A stretch of DNA of 64,000 bases from NCBI GenBank assembly GCA_024642725.1, contig JAHEAO010000006.1:1-64000 (forward strand). Reading direction: 5' to 3'. Source of the DNA: Paracoccaceae bacterium. Lineage in GTDB: Bacteria > Pseudomonadota > Alphaproteobacteria > Rhodobacterales > Rhodobacteraceae. The notes beneath the pieces were generated by a model, which worked only from the letters and a program-made list of their open reading frames with translations, searched no databases and was not told where the DNA came from. Shown piece after piece: positions 11,049 to 19,591 of this stretch. Position 1 is the stretch's first letter. The number at the start of each line of letters is the position of its first letter. The translations under genes and the position numbers were made by a program.

Positions 11049-12809
11049 TCAGCTTGGCCCGAGTGTTTCACAAGGCATGCTGCGCGCGTTCAGGCGACGG
11101 CAGGCGAGCGCTGCGGATTCCTGCGTCATACCGACGAAATTGGCGTCGAAACCGCCGGATTTGGGGACGACCTTGCGAAGGGCCTCGTCAAGTGTACCCA
11201 GCTCGTGAAGGGCGGTTTTCAGCAGGATGCGTTCAGCATCGTAGCGCGAGTTATAGCGGCCGATATTGATTCCCCAGAACCGCCCGCCGGAGGTCGAAAT
11301 CCGGGTCACGACTTCGGGTTCGTTGGTCAGCGGTTCTTCGATCACGATTGGCGTGGTGGAACTGGCGGACGCAAGGACAAGCGATTCCGGTCGGGGCTGC
11401 GGCGCGGGCAGGGTGCTTTGCGCGGCAGCGAACACGACCACGGGGGCGGGTTCGGCAACCGGTTCCGCAGCGGCAGGAAGCGGCTCATCCGGGATCGCTT
11501 CGGCCTCGGCCAGGTTGACGGCCTCCTCAAGCTCTGTTTCCGGGACGGCGGGGGCTGTCTCGGCCGGTAAGGCTTCGGCCAGGACGGTTTCAGGTATGGC
11601 GATGATTTCGGACTCTGCCTGCGCGATTTGCGTTTCGGGCTTCAGTTCCGGCTCGGCCTCGGCCACAAGCGTCTCGGGCTTGGCTTCTGCAACGATATCA
11701 GGATTGATGCCCACGGTCTCCGGCGCGACCTCAAGCGAGGCCTGAACCTCTTGCAACGCCGACTGGATATCGTCGGCCAGCGCGAGCAGCATGTCTTCGG
11801 ACGGGGCCTCGGGCTCGGCACCCGGACGGGGCAGCGGTCTCAGGCTTTTGCCCGGCGCGCGCACGAGTCGCAGGACCTTGCCGGCGGCGGGGGCCTCGTT
11901 CGAAGCGACGGTCGCGGCAACCGGCGCGGTTTCCGGATCGGCATCCGAATAGGTCGGAAGTGCCGGCTTTTTCACGCTGGTGCTGCTGGGCGCGCGGCGA
12001 AAGCCCATATCCATCAGTTCGGCGACTTTCGCGTTCCGATCAGTCGTGGAGCGTCCACCGAAGACGGTTGTGATAATCCGCTCATTTCCATGCTGAGCGG
12101 AAGCGACAAGATTGAATCCCGCGGCAACCGTATAGCCGGTCTTGATGCCGTCAGCGCCGGGGTAGCTGTCAAGGAAGCGACGGTTGGTATGGGACACCTG
12201 GCGCACACCCGCATCGGTCGTGCGGCGCGAAAACAGATTGTAGTACTCGGGGAAATCGTAAAGCAGATGCCGGCCCAGCGCCGTCATGTCGCGGGCGGTG
12301 GACAGGTGTCCGGCCTCTGTCAGGCCATGGGCATTCTTGAAGGTCGTGCGGGTCATCCCGAGCGCCGCAGCGGTCCGGTTCATGCGGCGGGCAAAGGCGG
12401 CTTCGGAGCCTTCTATGGCCTCGCCGATCGCGGTCGCCGCATCGTTTGCGGATTTCACCGCGGCCGCCCGCACCAAATAGCGCAGCGCGATCTTCTGGCC
12501 CGGCTTCATGCCTAGTTTGGACGGCGGTTCATTCGCCGCTTTCGAAGTGATCGTGACCATCGTGTCCATCGAGATCTCGCCACGTCGGACGGCCTCGAAT
12601 GCGATGTAGAGCGTCATCATCTTGGTCAGCGAGGCGGGATGCAGCCGGGTGTCGGCATTTCGGGAATGCAGCACTTCGCCAGTGCGCGCATCCATGACCA
12701 GGGCCGCATAGGGCGCAGAACGCGCCTGAAGCGGCGGCAACAAGGCCATCACAGTCAATGCCAATAAAAATAGCCCGAAACGGGCAATCTGCCCTAGACG
12801 TTTTTCCAC
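11049..12809 (-). CDS. D-alanyl-D-alanine carboxypeptidase (PBP5/6 class) with C-terminal SPOR domain
   Basis: 586 residues, much longer than a typical 380-residue DacA. After the N-terminal hydrophobic signal (about 10-30) the S11 peptidase motifs are complete: SLTK with Ser60-Lys63, SAN at 120-122, and KTG starting at 223. About 200 residues of Pro/Glu/Ala-rich, strongly acidic linker follow, with recurring ETxxAEAEPE-like units. The C-terminus (about 505-586) is a SPOR domain. The family trims the terminal D-Ala of the peptidoglycan stem peptide in the periplasm. SPOR domains bind glycan strands lacking stem peptides at division septa, so a septal role is likely. Confidence 0.9.
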   Translation of the reverse strand: MEKRLGQIARFGLFLLALTVMALLPPLQARSAPYAALVMDARTGEVLHSRNADTRLHPASLTKMMTLYIAFEAVRRGEISMDTMVTITSKAANEPPSKLGMKPGQKIALRYLVRAAAVKSANDAATAIGEAIEGSEAAFARRMNRTAAALGMTRTTFKNAHGLTEAGHLSTARDMTALGRHLLYDFPEYYNLFSRRTTDAGVRQVSHTNRRFLDSYPGADGIKTGYTVAAGFNLVASAQHGNERIITTVFGGRSTTDRNAKVAELMDMGFRRAPSSTSVKKPALPTYSDADPETAPVAATVASNEAPAAGKVLRLVRAPGKSLRPLPRPGAEPEAPSEDMLLALADDIQSALQEVQASLEVAPETVGINPDIVAEAKPETLVAEAEPELKPETQIAQAESEIIAIPETVLAEALPAETAPAVPETELEEAVNLAEAEAIPDEPLPAAAEPVAEPAPVVVFAAAQSTLPAPQPRPESLVLASASSTTPIVIEEPLTNEPEVVTRISTSGGRFWGINIGRYNSRYDAERILLKTALHELGTLDEALRKVVPKSGGFDANFVGMTQESAALACRRLNARSMPCETLGPS

Positions 12810-13011
12810 GTCGCCTGCCTTCTACTGCCTCAAGATGCCGGAATCTTTTGTCCCTGGCTTTCTCTTATTGGGGTCACGCTAACATAACTGGTTGAATCGG
12901 AAAACACCCTATTTTCAATACCTTTGACGCAGTTGCTCAGACGTCATGGCGAGATGTTGTGGATAGATGTGCGGATGCCACAAGATGCACCATTGTGGCA
13001 GGAATGTGGCG

Positions 13012-13719
13012 TCAGCCCCGGCCGATTTCGTCGATCACCCCGGTAAGACCGCCAAGATCGGCGATTTCACGGAATCGCAAATGTCCCAGCGGCGGTTCGT
13101 GATGTTCCAGTTCCCATGTGACAGCATGCGGAACATGCACACCCCATCCACCCGCCTCAATCACTGGGACGACGTCGGATTTCAGTGAATTGCCGACCAT
13201 CATCGCCTCTTGCGGGCCGGTTCCGTGGCGGAGGAAGATCTGGCCGTAGACGCTGGCGGTCTTGTCGGACACGATTTCAACGCCGTCGAAGAGATCGCCC
13301 AGCCCGGATTGGGCGAGTTTTCGTTCCTGATCCAGAAGATCGCCCTTGGTGATCAGCAGAAGCGTAAAGTCACCCGCCAGGGCCTGAATGGTTTCGCGGG
13401 CATTGGGCAGAAGCTCTATCGGATGTTTCAGCATGTCCTGACCAGCCCCGATCAATTCGCGTATGACACGGGCCGGTACCTTGTCGTCGGTCACTTCAAT
13501 CGCGGTTTCGATCATCGACAGGACGAAGCCCTTGATGCCAAAGCCGTAGTGCCCGAGGTTGCGCCGCTCTGCCGCCAGCAGGCGGTCGGCAAGATGGTCG
13601 GGGTCTGCGTAATCGGCGAGAAGTGCAGCGAATCGTTCCTGTGTCAGCCGGAAGAAGCGTTCGTTCTGCCAGAGCGTGTCGTCCGCGTCGAAACCGATTG
13701 TTGTCAGTTTCCCTGTCAT
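13012..13719 (-). CDS. HAD-superfamily hydrolase
   Basis: The track start at 13740 is a TTG. The ATG at 13719 gives [17 protein letters not shown], placing the catalytic DxD motif (DADDT) at the N-terminus as usual. 235 residues. Motif II is LLITKGD, the conserved Lys lies in the segment around DKTASVYG, and motif IV is VGNSLKSDV. The cap helices lie between. HAD proteins of this type are phosphatases for small molecules; the substrate cannot be told. It is divergent from clpS, with about 120 bp between. Confidence 0.8.
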   Translation of the reverse strand: MTGKLTTIGFDADDTLWQNERFFRLTQERFAALLADYADPDHLADRLLAAERRNLGHYGFGIKGFVLSMIETAIEVTDDKVPARVIRELIGAGQDMLKHPIELLPNARETIQALAGDFTLLLITKGDLLDQERKLAQSGLGDLFDGVEIVSDKTASVYGQIFLRHGTGPQEAMMVGNSLKSDVVPVIEAGGWGVHVPHAVTWELEHHEPPLGHLRFREIADLGGLTGVIDEIGRG

Positions 13720-13839
13720 ACCGGCCCAATGTTCCTGCAATTCGCCCCGCGCATCCGGCCCGCCCCCTTTTCACTTTCCGTCCAGCGCTTATATAGTCCG
13801 CCCAGGGTCCAGCAAGTTCAAGCTTTCGGAGATTGCCTT

Positions 13840-14181
13840 TTGAGTTCACCATTTCACATGACGTCGGACAAACCCGGCCAGACGGATGGTGAAGCCGGGG
13901 TTGTCACCAAGACAAAGCCGAAAACCCAGCGTCCGCCGCTGTACAAGGTTCTTTTGCTGAATGACGATTTCACCCCGATGGAATTCGTGGTCCATGTGCT
14001 GGAGCGGTTCTTTGGTCTGAACCATGCGCAAGCGTTTGAAATCATGTTGACCGTGCATAAGAAGGGGCTGGCTGTCGTGGGGGTGTTTTCCTACGAGATC
14101 GCAGAAACCAAGGTCAGCCAGGTGATGGATTTTTCCCGCCGACACCAGCATCCGCTGCAATGCACGATGGAAAAGGAATAG
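13840..14181 (+). CDS. clpS: ATP-dependent Clp protease adaptor ClpS
   Basis: Only the end of the 323-residue track ORF is real. The ClpS core is clear: [19 protein letters not shown], then [11 protein letters not shown] and [11 protein letters not shown]. These form the pocket that binds N-end-rule residues and the face that docks on ClpA. An ATG at 13858 has no ribosome site nearby, while the in-frame TTG at 13840 has GGAG 8 bases upstream, so I prefer TTG (113 residues). The difference is six residues of the disordered N-terminus. ClpS delivers substrates with destabilising N-termini to ClpAP. clpA is not adjacent; an rRNA methyltransferase follows after 16 bp. Confidence 0.92.
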   Translation: MSSPFHMTSDKPGQTDGEAGVVTKTKPKTQRPPLYKVLLLNDDFTPMEFVVHVLERFFGLNHAQAFEIMLTVHKKGLAVVGVFSYEIAETKVSQVMDFSRRHQHPLQCTMEKE

Positions 14182-14197
14182 GGCTGCGGCCCTCGCC

Positions 14198-15208
14198 ATG
14201 ACGCTGTCACGTCTTTCCCTTGCCTTGGCGGATGGTCTTTTCGCTTTGCCTGAAGGCGGCCGCATCGCGGTGTACCGTCCCCGCGCGGACACCGACCTGT
14301 CGGCGCTGCCCGCGGAAAGGATCGAGGCGGTGCAGGGGTTCCGCCCCGACCACGACGCGTTGGTTCGCGCGGGCTACAGGACGGTCACCGAGGCTTCGGG
14401 TGAATATGCCCTTGCGGTTGTCGTCCTGCCGCGGTCCAAGGCGGAGGCCCATGGGCTGATCGCCCGGGCCATGCAGGTGACGCGTGGCGGGCCGGTGGTC
14501 GTGGATGGCCAGAAGACGGACGGCGTCGACAGCATCCTGAAGGACTGTCGCAAGCATGGCGCGACGGTCGGGGCGGTTCTGGCAAAGGCGCATGGCAAGA
14601 TCTTCGTCGCAACTGGTGGCGATTTCAGTGACTGGCATGCCGGGCGGAATGAAACTGTTCTGCCCGATGGTTTTGTCACGGTGCCGGGCATCTTTTCGGC
14701 CGACGGCGTTGATCGAGGGTCAGCGATACTGGCGGGGGCCCTGCCGCGCGACCTGTCGGGGCGGGTCGCCGATCTTGGTGCGGGATGGGGCTATCTTGCA
14801 CGACATGTCCTGAGCAGCCCGAAGGTGACTGAATGCCACCTGATAGAGGCTGAACACGCGGCGCTGGACTGCGCCCGGCGCAATGTCACCGACCCGCGCG
14901 CCCGGTTTCACTGGGCGGATGCCACGAAATTCGAGCCCGAATCGCCTTTTGATGTCGTGATCATGAACCCGCCGTTTCACTCGGCCCGCGCCGCCGATCC
15001 GGCGCTGGGCCGGGCCTTCATTCAGGCGGCAGCGCGCATGATCCGGCCTTCCGGTACGGTATGGCTGGTCGCAAACCGGCATTTGCCTTATGAAGCTGCC
15101 CTGCGGGACGCCTTTCACGAGGTGACCGAAGCTGCCGGTGACGCGTCGTTCAAGGTGTATCGTTTGTCCAAACCCAATCGCAAGCCGGCCCGACCCGGCG
15201 CAAACTGA
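14198..15208 (+). CDS. rsmC: 16S rRNA (guanine-1207-N2)-methyltransferase RsmC-like
   Basis: 336 residues with two Rossmann-type halves, as in RsmC. The C-terminal half is the catalytic one: VADLGAGWGYLA binds S-adenosylmethionine, and VIMNPPFHS is the NPPF motif of N2-guanine methyltransferases. The N-terminal half resembles a degenerate copy lacking these motifs. The enzyme methylates G1207 in small-subunit rRNA. The start ATG lies 16 bp after clpS, suggesting cotranscription. RsmC and RsmD/RlmG types are hard to separate by eye, but the architecture favours RsmC. Confidence 0.85.
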   Translation: MTLSRLSLALADGLFALPEGGRIAVYRPRADTDLSALPAERIEAVQGFRPDHDALVRAGYRTVTEASGEYALAVVVLPRSKAEAHGLIARAMQVTRGGPVVVDGQKTDGVDSILKDCRKHGATVGAVLAKAHGKIFVATGGDFSDWHAGRNETVLPDGFVTVPGIFSADGVDRGSAILAGALPRDLSGRVADLGAGWGYLARHVLSSPKVTECHLIEAEHAALDCARRNVTDPRARFHWADATKFEPESPFDVVIMNPPFHSARAADPALGRAFIQAAARMIRPSGTVWLVANRHLPYEAALRDAFHEVTEAAGDASFKVYRLSKPNRKPARPGAN

Positions 15209-15229
15209 CCGAAAGCAGGAATCCAGATC

Positions 15230-16042
15230 ATGTCTTTTTCCATCGCCGGAAAGACCGCCATTGTCACCGGAGCCGCGAACGGCATCGGCCTTGCCGTCGC
15301 ACGGCATTTCGTCGAACAGGAGGCCAATGTCATGTTCGTCGACATGGACGAAGCGCGGCTGGCAGAGGAATGCGGCGAGGCTGCCGAGCAGGACGACAGC
15401 GGGCTGCGGTTGTTCTGCGGCGACCTGCGCAAGAAGCTGACGCTGGCCAATCTGGTTTCGGCAACGATCGACGCTTTTGACCGTGTCGACATTCTTGTCA
15501 ATGCGAGCCGTCAGATTACCCGGACCGACCCGCTTGATCCTGAGGACGACACGCTGGACGCGATGCTGCAGCAGAACCTTCTGACCAGCTACAGGCTGAG
15601 CCAGATCGTCGCGCGCAAGATGATCGCGCAGGCCGAAAAAGAAGAGGAGCCGGGCGATCAGATCGGCTCGATCATCAACTTGTCCTGTATTGCGGCAGGT
15701 CACACGCATCCAGACCTTCTGGCCTATTCGGTCAGCACCGCCGCGCTGGAACAGTTGACCCGGTCAATGGCGCTTGCTTTGGCCCCCAAAGGCGTGCGGG
15801 TCAACGCGATCTCGATCGGCAGCGTGATGAGCAACAGCCTGCAGGCCGCGCTCAAGAGCGACGCCGAACTGCGTGACAAGCTGATCCGACACACGCCTCT
15901 GGGACGGATCGCGGGCGCGGGGGAACTGGTGGACACGGCTCAATACCTGGCCTCCGACGCATCCGGCTTCGTCACCGGGCAGGTTCTGACAGTCGATGGC
16001 GGTCGCAGTCTGCTGGATACGGTGGACGCCCCGTCGCACTGA
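15230..16042 (+). CDS. Short-chain dehydrogenase/reductase lacking the catalytic lysine
   Basis: 270 residues with the classical SDR fold. The nucleotide-binding TGAANGIG glycine motif is intact (13-20) and the C-terminal VLTVDGG is normal. The active site is altered. The usual NNAG is VNAS (91-93), and the Tyr-x-x-x-Lys pair reads Y166-S-V-S-T170, so the lysine that lowers the tyrosine pKa is threonine. Ser152 is present. The protein may bind NAD(P) without catalysing the usual oxidoreduction, or use another base. It lies 21 bp after rsmC in the same direction. Confidence 0.85.
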   Translation: MSFSIAGKTAIVTGAANGIGLAVARHFVEQEANVMFVDMDEARLAEECGEAAEQDDSGLRLFCGDLRKKLTLANLVSATIDAFDRVDILVNASRQITRTDPLDPEDDTLDAMLQQNLLTSYRLSQIVARKMIAQAEKEEEPGDQIGSIINLSCIAAGHTHPDLLAYSVSTAALEQLTRSMALALAPKGVRVNAISIGSVMSNSLQAALKSDAELRDKLIRHTPLGRIAGAGELVDTAQYLASDASGFVTGQVLTVDGGRSLLDTVDAPSH

Positions 16043-16051
16043 CGGGATCGG

Positions 16052-16432
16052 CTAGCTCGCCGGGTAAGTGGCGTCGCAGGCCGCGATCCTCGGCTGAACC
16101 TCCCGGGCCAGTTCATTGCGACGCCGGATCATCGAATCGAGCTTTCGCTGCTCTTCGGACAAGTCGACCGCCACCGGCACGCGGCGAAAGCTGTCGTAGG
16201 GTTCCCAACAATAGGCCAAGGTGCCATTGCGGTAGCGACCGCAGATCCCCCATTGCCAGTTGGTGAAGCGTTCGGTGCCGTAACCGTAGCCGCGTTCGAT
16301 GTTGGCCTTGGATTCGGCGATGAGCCGGTCAAGCACGCGGAGATCCCTGGTTGCCGATGACATGCATTGTTCGCGCGGCGTCGCGCAGGCGGCGAGCAGG
16401 AGCAGCGCAAGCAGCAGGATCATGGGTTTCAT
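16052..16432 (-). CDS. Small putative lipoprotein, unknown function
   Basis: The track ORF starts upstream, but MKPMILLLALLLLAAC at 16432 is a clear lipoprotein signal with lipobox LAAC, giving a 126-residue precursor. The mature part has further cysteines (C in EQCMSS, GICGRY, AYCWEP, AACDATY), suggesting disulfides in the periplasm, and a charged helical region around EEQRKLDSMIRRRNELAREV. I do not recognise a domain. It is convergent with the SDR gene (9 bp gap) and divergent from hemF. Confidence 0.75.
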   Translation of the reverse strand: MKPMILLLALLLLAACATPREQCMSSATRDLRVLDRLIAESKANIERGYGYGTERFTNWQWGICGRYRNGTLAYCWEPYDSFRRVPVAVDLSEEQRKLDSMIRRRNELAREVQPRIAACDATYPAS

Positions 16433-16542
16433 CTTGGCACCTTTGACAACCGGGATGCCTGCTAGGATAAGTCGCAGGCGAACCCTTTGAAAATAGGCTA
16501 CAGGGTTCACCAAAGAATGAAACCATCCTTCGGAGCATTGCA

Positions 16543-17433
16543 ATGACCGACGATTTCGCCGACCGGAAGGCCCGCGCCTCTGCCTGGTTCCGAACCCTGC
16601 GCGACGAGATCGTTGCCAGTTTCGAGGCGCTCGAGGACAGCCAGGTTCAGGGACCTTTCGCGGGTCAGCCCGCCGGGCGGTTCGAGGTCAGCGAAACCCG
16701 GCGCGCCTCCGACGACGGGTCGGATGCCGGTGGCGGACTGATGAGCGTGATGCGCGGCGGGCGGGTTTTTGAAAAAGTCGGTGTCAATGTGTCGACCGTC
16801 TTTGGCACGTTGGGGGACCGGGCGCAAAAAGCGATGGCGGCGCGCGGGGTGCCGGGGATGGACAGCGATCCGCGGTTCTGGGCGTCGGGCATCAGCCTTG
16901 TCGCGCATCTGCAGAACCCGCACACACCGGCCGTTCACATGAACACCCGGATGTTCTGGACACCGGGGGCGTGGTGGTTCGGCGGTGGGTCGGACCTGAA
17001 CCCCTGCATCGAATATGCTCAAGATACCGCGCAGTTCCATGCGGTGCAGAAGGCGCATTGCGACCCGCATGGCGAGGACCTGTACCCGCGCTACAAGGCT
17101 TGGGCGGATGAATATTTCTTTGTTCCCCACCGGGGCCGCGCCCGGGGCGTCGGCGGGATATTCTATGACGATCACAATTCCGGCGACTGGGAGGCCGATT
17201 TTGCCTTCACGCAGAATGTCGGGCGCGCATTCCTGCCGGCGTTTGTGCCGATCACGGTAAAACGACGCGATACGCCATGGACTGAGGCCGACAAGGACGT
17301 GCAACTCGTGCACCGCGGCCTTTATGCCGAATACAACCTTGTCTATGACCGTGGGACGAAGTTCGGTCTTGAAACCGGGCATGACGCCAATGCCGTTCTG
17401 ATGAGCCTGCCGCCGCTGGCGAAGTGGATCTGA
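16543..17433 (+). CDS. hemF: Oxygen-dependent coproporphyrinogen III oxidase
   Basis: 296 residues, the normal length. Signatures include HMNTRMFW, WWFGGGSDLNP (the HemF active-site segment) and GRARGVGGIFYDD. HemF oxidatively decarboxylates coproporphyrinogen III to protoporphyrinogen IX using O2, in the cytoplasm. GGAG lies 7 bases before the ATG at 16543. The oxygen-independent counterpart hemN is 6 kb downstream, so the cell can make heme under both conditions. A Rhodobacteraceae-type intergenic element follows the gene. Confidence 0.95.
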   Translation: MTDDFADRKARASAWFRTLRDEIVASFEALEDSQVQGPFAGQPAGRFEVSETRRASDDGSDAGGGLMSVMRGGRVFEKVGVNVSTVFGTLGDRAQKAMAARGVPGMDSDPRFWASGISLVAHLQNPHTPAVHMNTRMFWTPGAWWFGGGSDLNPCIEYAQDTAQFHAVQKAHCDPHGEDLYPRYKAWADEYFFVPHRGRARGVGGIFYDDHNSGDWEADFAFTQNVGRAFLPAFVPITVKRRDTPWTEADKDVQLVHRGLYAEYNLVYDRGTKFGLETGHDANAVLMSLPPLAKWI

Positions 17434-17456
17434 TACCGGAACGTCGCGCGGCTGGC

Positions 17457-17505
17457 GACTGAGGGAGCCTCCGGCGGGGATATTTCGGAACAGATGAAAT
17501 TGCGG
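17457..17505. repeat. Rhodobacteraceae intergenic repeat-like element between hemF and hemE
   Basis: The stretch GGGAGCCTCCGGCGGGGA followed by TATTTCGGAACAGATGAAA resembles a sequence I know as frequent between convergent genes in Rhodobacteraceae (a CTCCGGCGGG-like core followed by an ATTT...AACAGATGAA tail). GGAG-C-CTCC can form a short hairpin. Only one copy occurs in this window, so its repeat nature rests on recollection of related genomes. It sits between two convergent genes and may act in termination. Confidence 0.45.
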
Positions 17506-17509
17506 TGAG

Positions 17510-18544
17510 TCAGCCGCCGCGCACCGTATCGATCATCAGTTGGACATTGGCCGGGTCGGCATCGGGGGTGATGCCGTGGCCGAGGTTGAAGATATGCGGC
17601 CCTTTTGAAAAGGCTTTCACGATGCGCCTGCTTTCATCGATCAGGGCCTGCCCGCCCGTGACCATGTGGCCCGGAGCAAGGTTGCCCTGAACACAGCCAT
17701 CCCTTTGCACGTTCTCTGCTGCCCATTCGGCGGAAACCGAATTGTCCAGCGCGACGCAATCGGCGCCGGTGGCTTTCGCGAAACCGATGTAGTTCTGGCC
17801 TGCTTCGCGCGGGAAGGCGATGACCGGTATGGCAGGATGGCGGGCCTTCAGAGCGGTGATGATGGTGCGCGCGGGGGCGAGAGCGTATTTGTCGAAGGCA
17901 TCGCCTTTCAATGAGCCGGCCCAACTGTCGAAAAGCTTGACGACTTCTGCCCCGGCCTCGATCTGGGCGGAAAGGTATTCGATGGTGGCCGCGGTCAGCA
18001 GGTCCATCAGGGCGTCGAACGTCGCGGGGTCTTCCATCCGCAGTTTGTGGGCCGGACCCTGATCGGGCGTGCCTCGGCCCGCGATCATGTAGGTGGCAAC
18101 CGTCCAGGGCGCGCCCGCGAATCCGATCAGGGTCGTTTCCTTGGGCAATTCGCCGGTCAGGATCTTCAGGGTCTCGTAGACCGGACCCAGCGTTTCATGG
18201 ATGTCGGGGACTGTCTTGAGCCTTGCGAGGTCGGCCTTGCCGGTGACGGTGGACAACCGCGGGCCTTCGCCAGTGACGAACCACAGGTCGGCCCCAAGCG
18301 CCTGCGGAACGAGCAGGATGTCGGCGAAGAGAATCGCCGCGTCGAATCCGAAGCGGCGGATCGGTTGCAGCGTTACCTCGGCGGCAAGGTCGGGAGTGTA
18401 GCAGAGCGACAGGAAGTCGCCGGCTTTTTCGCGCGTGGCACGGTATTCCGGCAGGTAGCGCCCGGCCTGACGCATCATCCAGACGGGCGGTGTCGGCAGC
18501 ACTTCTCCGGCCAGTGCCCGCAGGATTGTCTTGGTTTCCACCAT
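17510..18544 (-). CDS. hemE: Uroporphyrinogen decarboxylase
   Basis: The track ORF extends upstream over hemC. The real start is the ATG at 18544 ([14 protein letters not shown]), giving 344 residues. Signatures are [17 protein letters not shown] near the N-terminus, and the second active-site region [14 protein letters not shown]. The C-terminal segment [12 protein letters not shown] is diagnostic. The enzyme removes four acetate carboxyls from uroporphyrinogen III to give coproporphyrinogen III, the substrate of HemF and HemN. It is convergent with hemF and divergent from hemC across 102 bp that must hold both promoters. Confidence 0.96.
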   Translation of the reverse strand: MVETKTILRALAGEVLPTPPVWMMRQAGRYLPEYRATREKAGDFLSLCYTPDLAAEVTLQPIRRFGFDAAILFADILLVPQALGADLWFVTGEGPRLSTVTGKADLARLKTVPDIHETLGPVYETLKILTGELPKETTLIGFAGAPWTVATYMIAGRGTPDQGPAHKLRMEDPATFDALMDLLTAATIEYLSAQIEAGAEVVKLFDSWAGSLKGDAFDKYALAPARTIITALKARHPAIPVIAFPREAGQNYIGFAKATGADCVALDNSVSAEWAAENVQRDGCVQGNLAPGHMVTGGQALIDESRRIVKAFSKGPHIFNLGHGITPDADPANVQLMIDTVRGG

Positions 18545-18646
18545 GGTCTGCCCTTTCTGTTCGTTGCGGCTGTCGTCGGGTGCCTGCAACAGTTTGTCAA
18601 CCCGGTCACTGTTGTCAGCGCGCTTCGTCACAAGTAGAGGAGGGGC

Positions 18647-19591
18647 ATGACATTGGAACTTCCCTCGGCGGTCAAACCGCTCAAGATCGGTACGCGCGGT
18701 TCGCCGCTGGCGCTGGCGCAGGCGCATGAAGTCCGGCACCGGCTGATGGCGGCGTTCGGGTTGCCGGATGAGGCATTCGAGATCGTCGTGATCTCGACCA
18801 CCGGCGACAGGGTCCAGGACCGGCCGCTGAAAGAGCTGGGCGGCAAGGGGCTGTTCACCCGCGAGATAGAGAACGATCTTCTGTACAGCGCGATCGACAT
18901 CGCCGTTCATTCGATGAAGGACATGCCGGTGCAGCAGCCCAAGGGATTGATGCTGGACTGCTATCTGCCGCGCGAGGATGTGCGCGACGCTTTCGTTTCA
19001 GTCAGCGCGAACGGGCTTGCAGATCTTGCCGAAGGCGCTGTTGTCGGAACGTCCAGCCTGCGGCGGCGCGCCCAGCTTTTGCATCGCCGCCCCGATCTGC
19101 AGGTCGTGGAATTTCGCGGCAACGTTCAGACCCGGCTGCGCAAGCTTGATGAAGGCGTCGCCGCGGCGACATTCCTGGCGATGGCCGGTCTGAGGCGGTT
19201 GAAGATGGATCAAGTGCCGTGTGTGCCCGTCGTGCCCGAGGACATGCTGCCCGCTGTGGCGCAGGGGGCCATCGGAATTGAACGGCGCATTGATGATCAG
19301 CGCGCGGCAGGTCTGCTCGAGGCGCTTCATGACCGGCCTACGGGCCAGCGGATCGCGGCTGAGCGCGCATTCCTGACGGCGCTCGATGGATCGTGTCAGA
19401 CCCCGATTGCCGGTCTTGCAGAGCTTGACGGCGGCAGCCTGAGGCTGCGCGGCCAGATCCTGCGCACCGACGGGTCGGAGGCGCTGGACGACGATCAGAG
19501 CGGCGCGATCGAGGATGGCCCCGAGATGGGGCGCGTCATGGCCGAGGGTCTGCTGGCGCGGGCAGGCGAAGGGTTTTTTGACTGGCGTTAA
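18647..19591 (+). CDS. hemC: Hydroxymethylbilane synthase (porphobilinogen deaminase)
   Basis: 314 residues. [14 protein letters not shown] begins the protein, and VHSMKDMP and [11 protein letters not shown] are substrate- and cofactor-binding segments. The dipyrromethane cofactor cysteine is Cys250 in [11 protein letters not shown]. The enzyme polymerises four porphobilinogen units to hydroxymethylbilane in the cytoplasm. The last four bases overlap the end of the convergent MFS gene. It is divergent from hemE, an arrangement that would allow shared control. Confidence 0.96.
   Translation: MTLELPSAVKPLKIGTRGSPLALAQAHEVRHRLMAAFGLPDEAFEIVVISTTGDRVQDRPLKELGGKGLFTREIENDLLYSAIDIAVHSMKDMPVQQPKGLMLDCYLPREDVRDAFVSVSANGLADLAEGAVVGTSSLRRRAQLLHRRPDLQVVEFRGNVQTRLRKLDEGVAAATFLAMAGLRRLKMDQVPCVPVVPEDMLPAVAQGAIGIERRIDDQRAAGLLEALHDRPTGQRIAAERAFLTALDGSCQTPIAGLAELDGGSLRLRGQILRTDGSEALDDDQSGAIEDGPEMGRVMAEGLLARAGEGFFDWR

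Noticed and set aside
13210-14181. 323-residue protein ending in ClpS
   Set aside because: Only the last 113 residues are ClpS. The rest is antisense to the HAD gene, and a ribosome site precedes the internal start.
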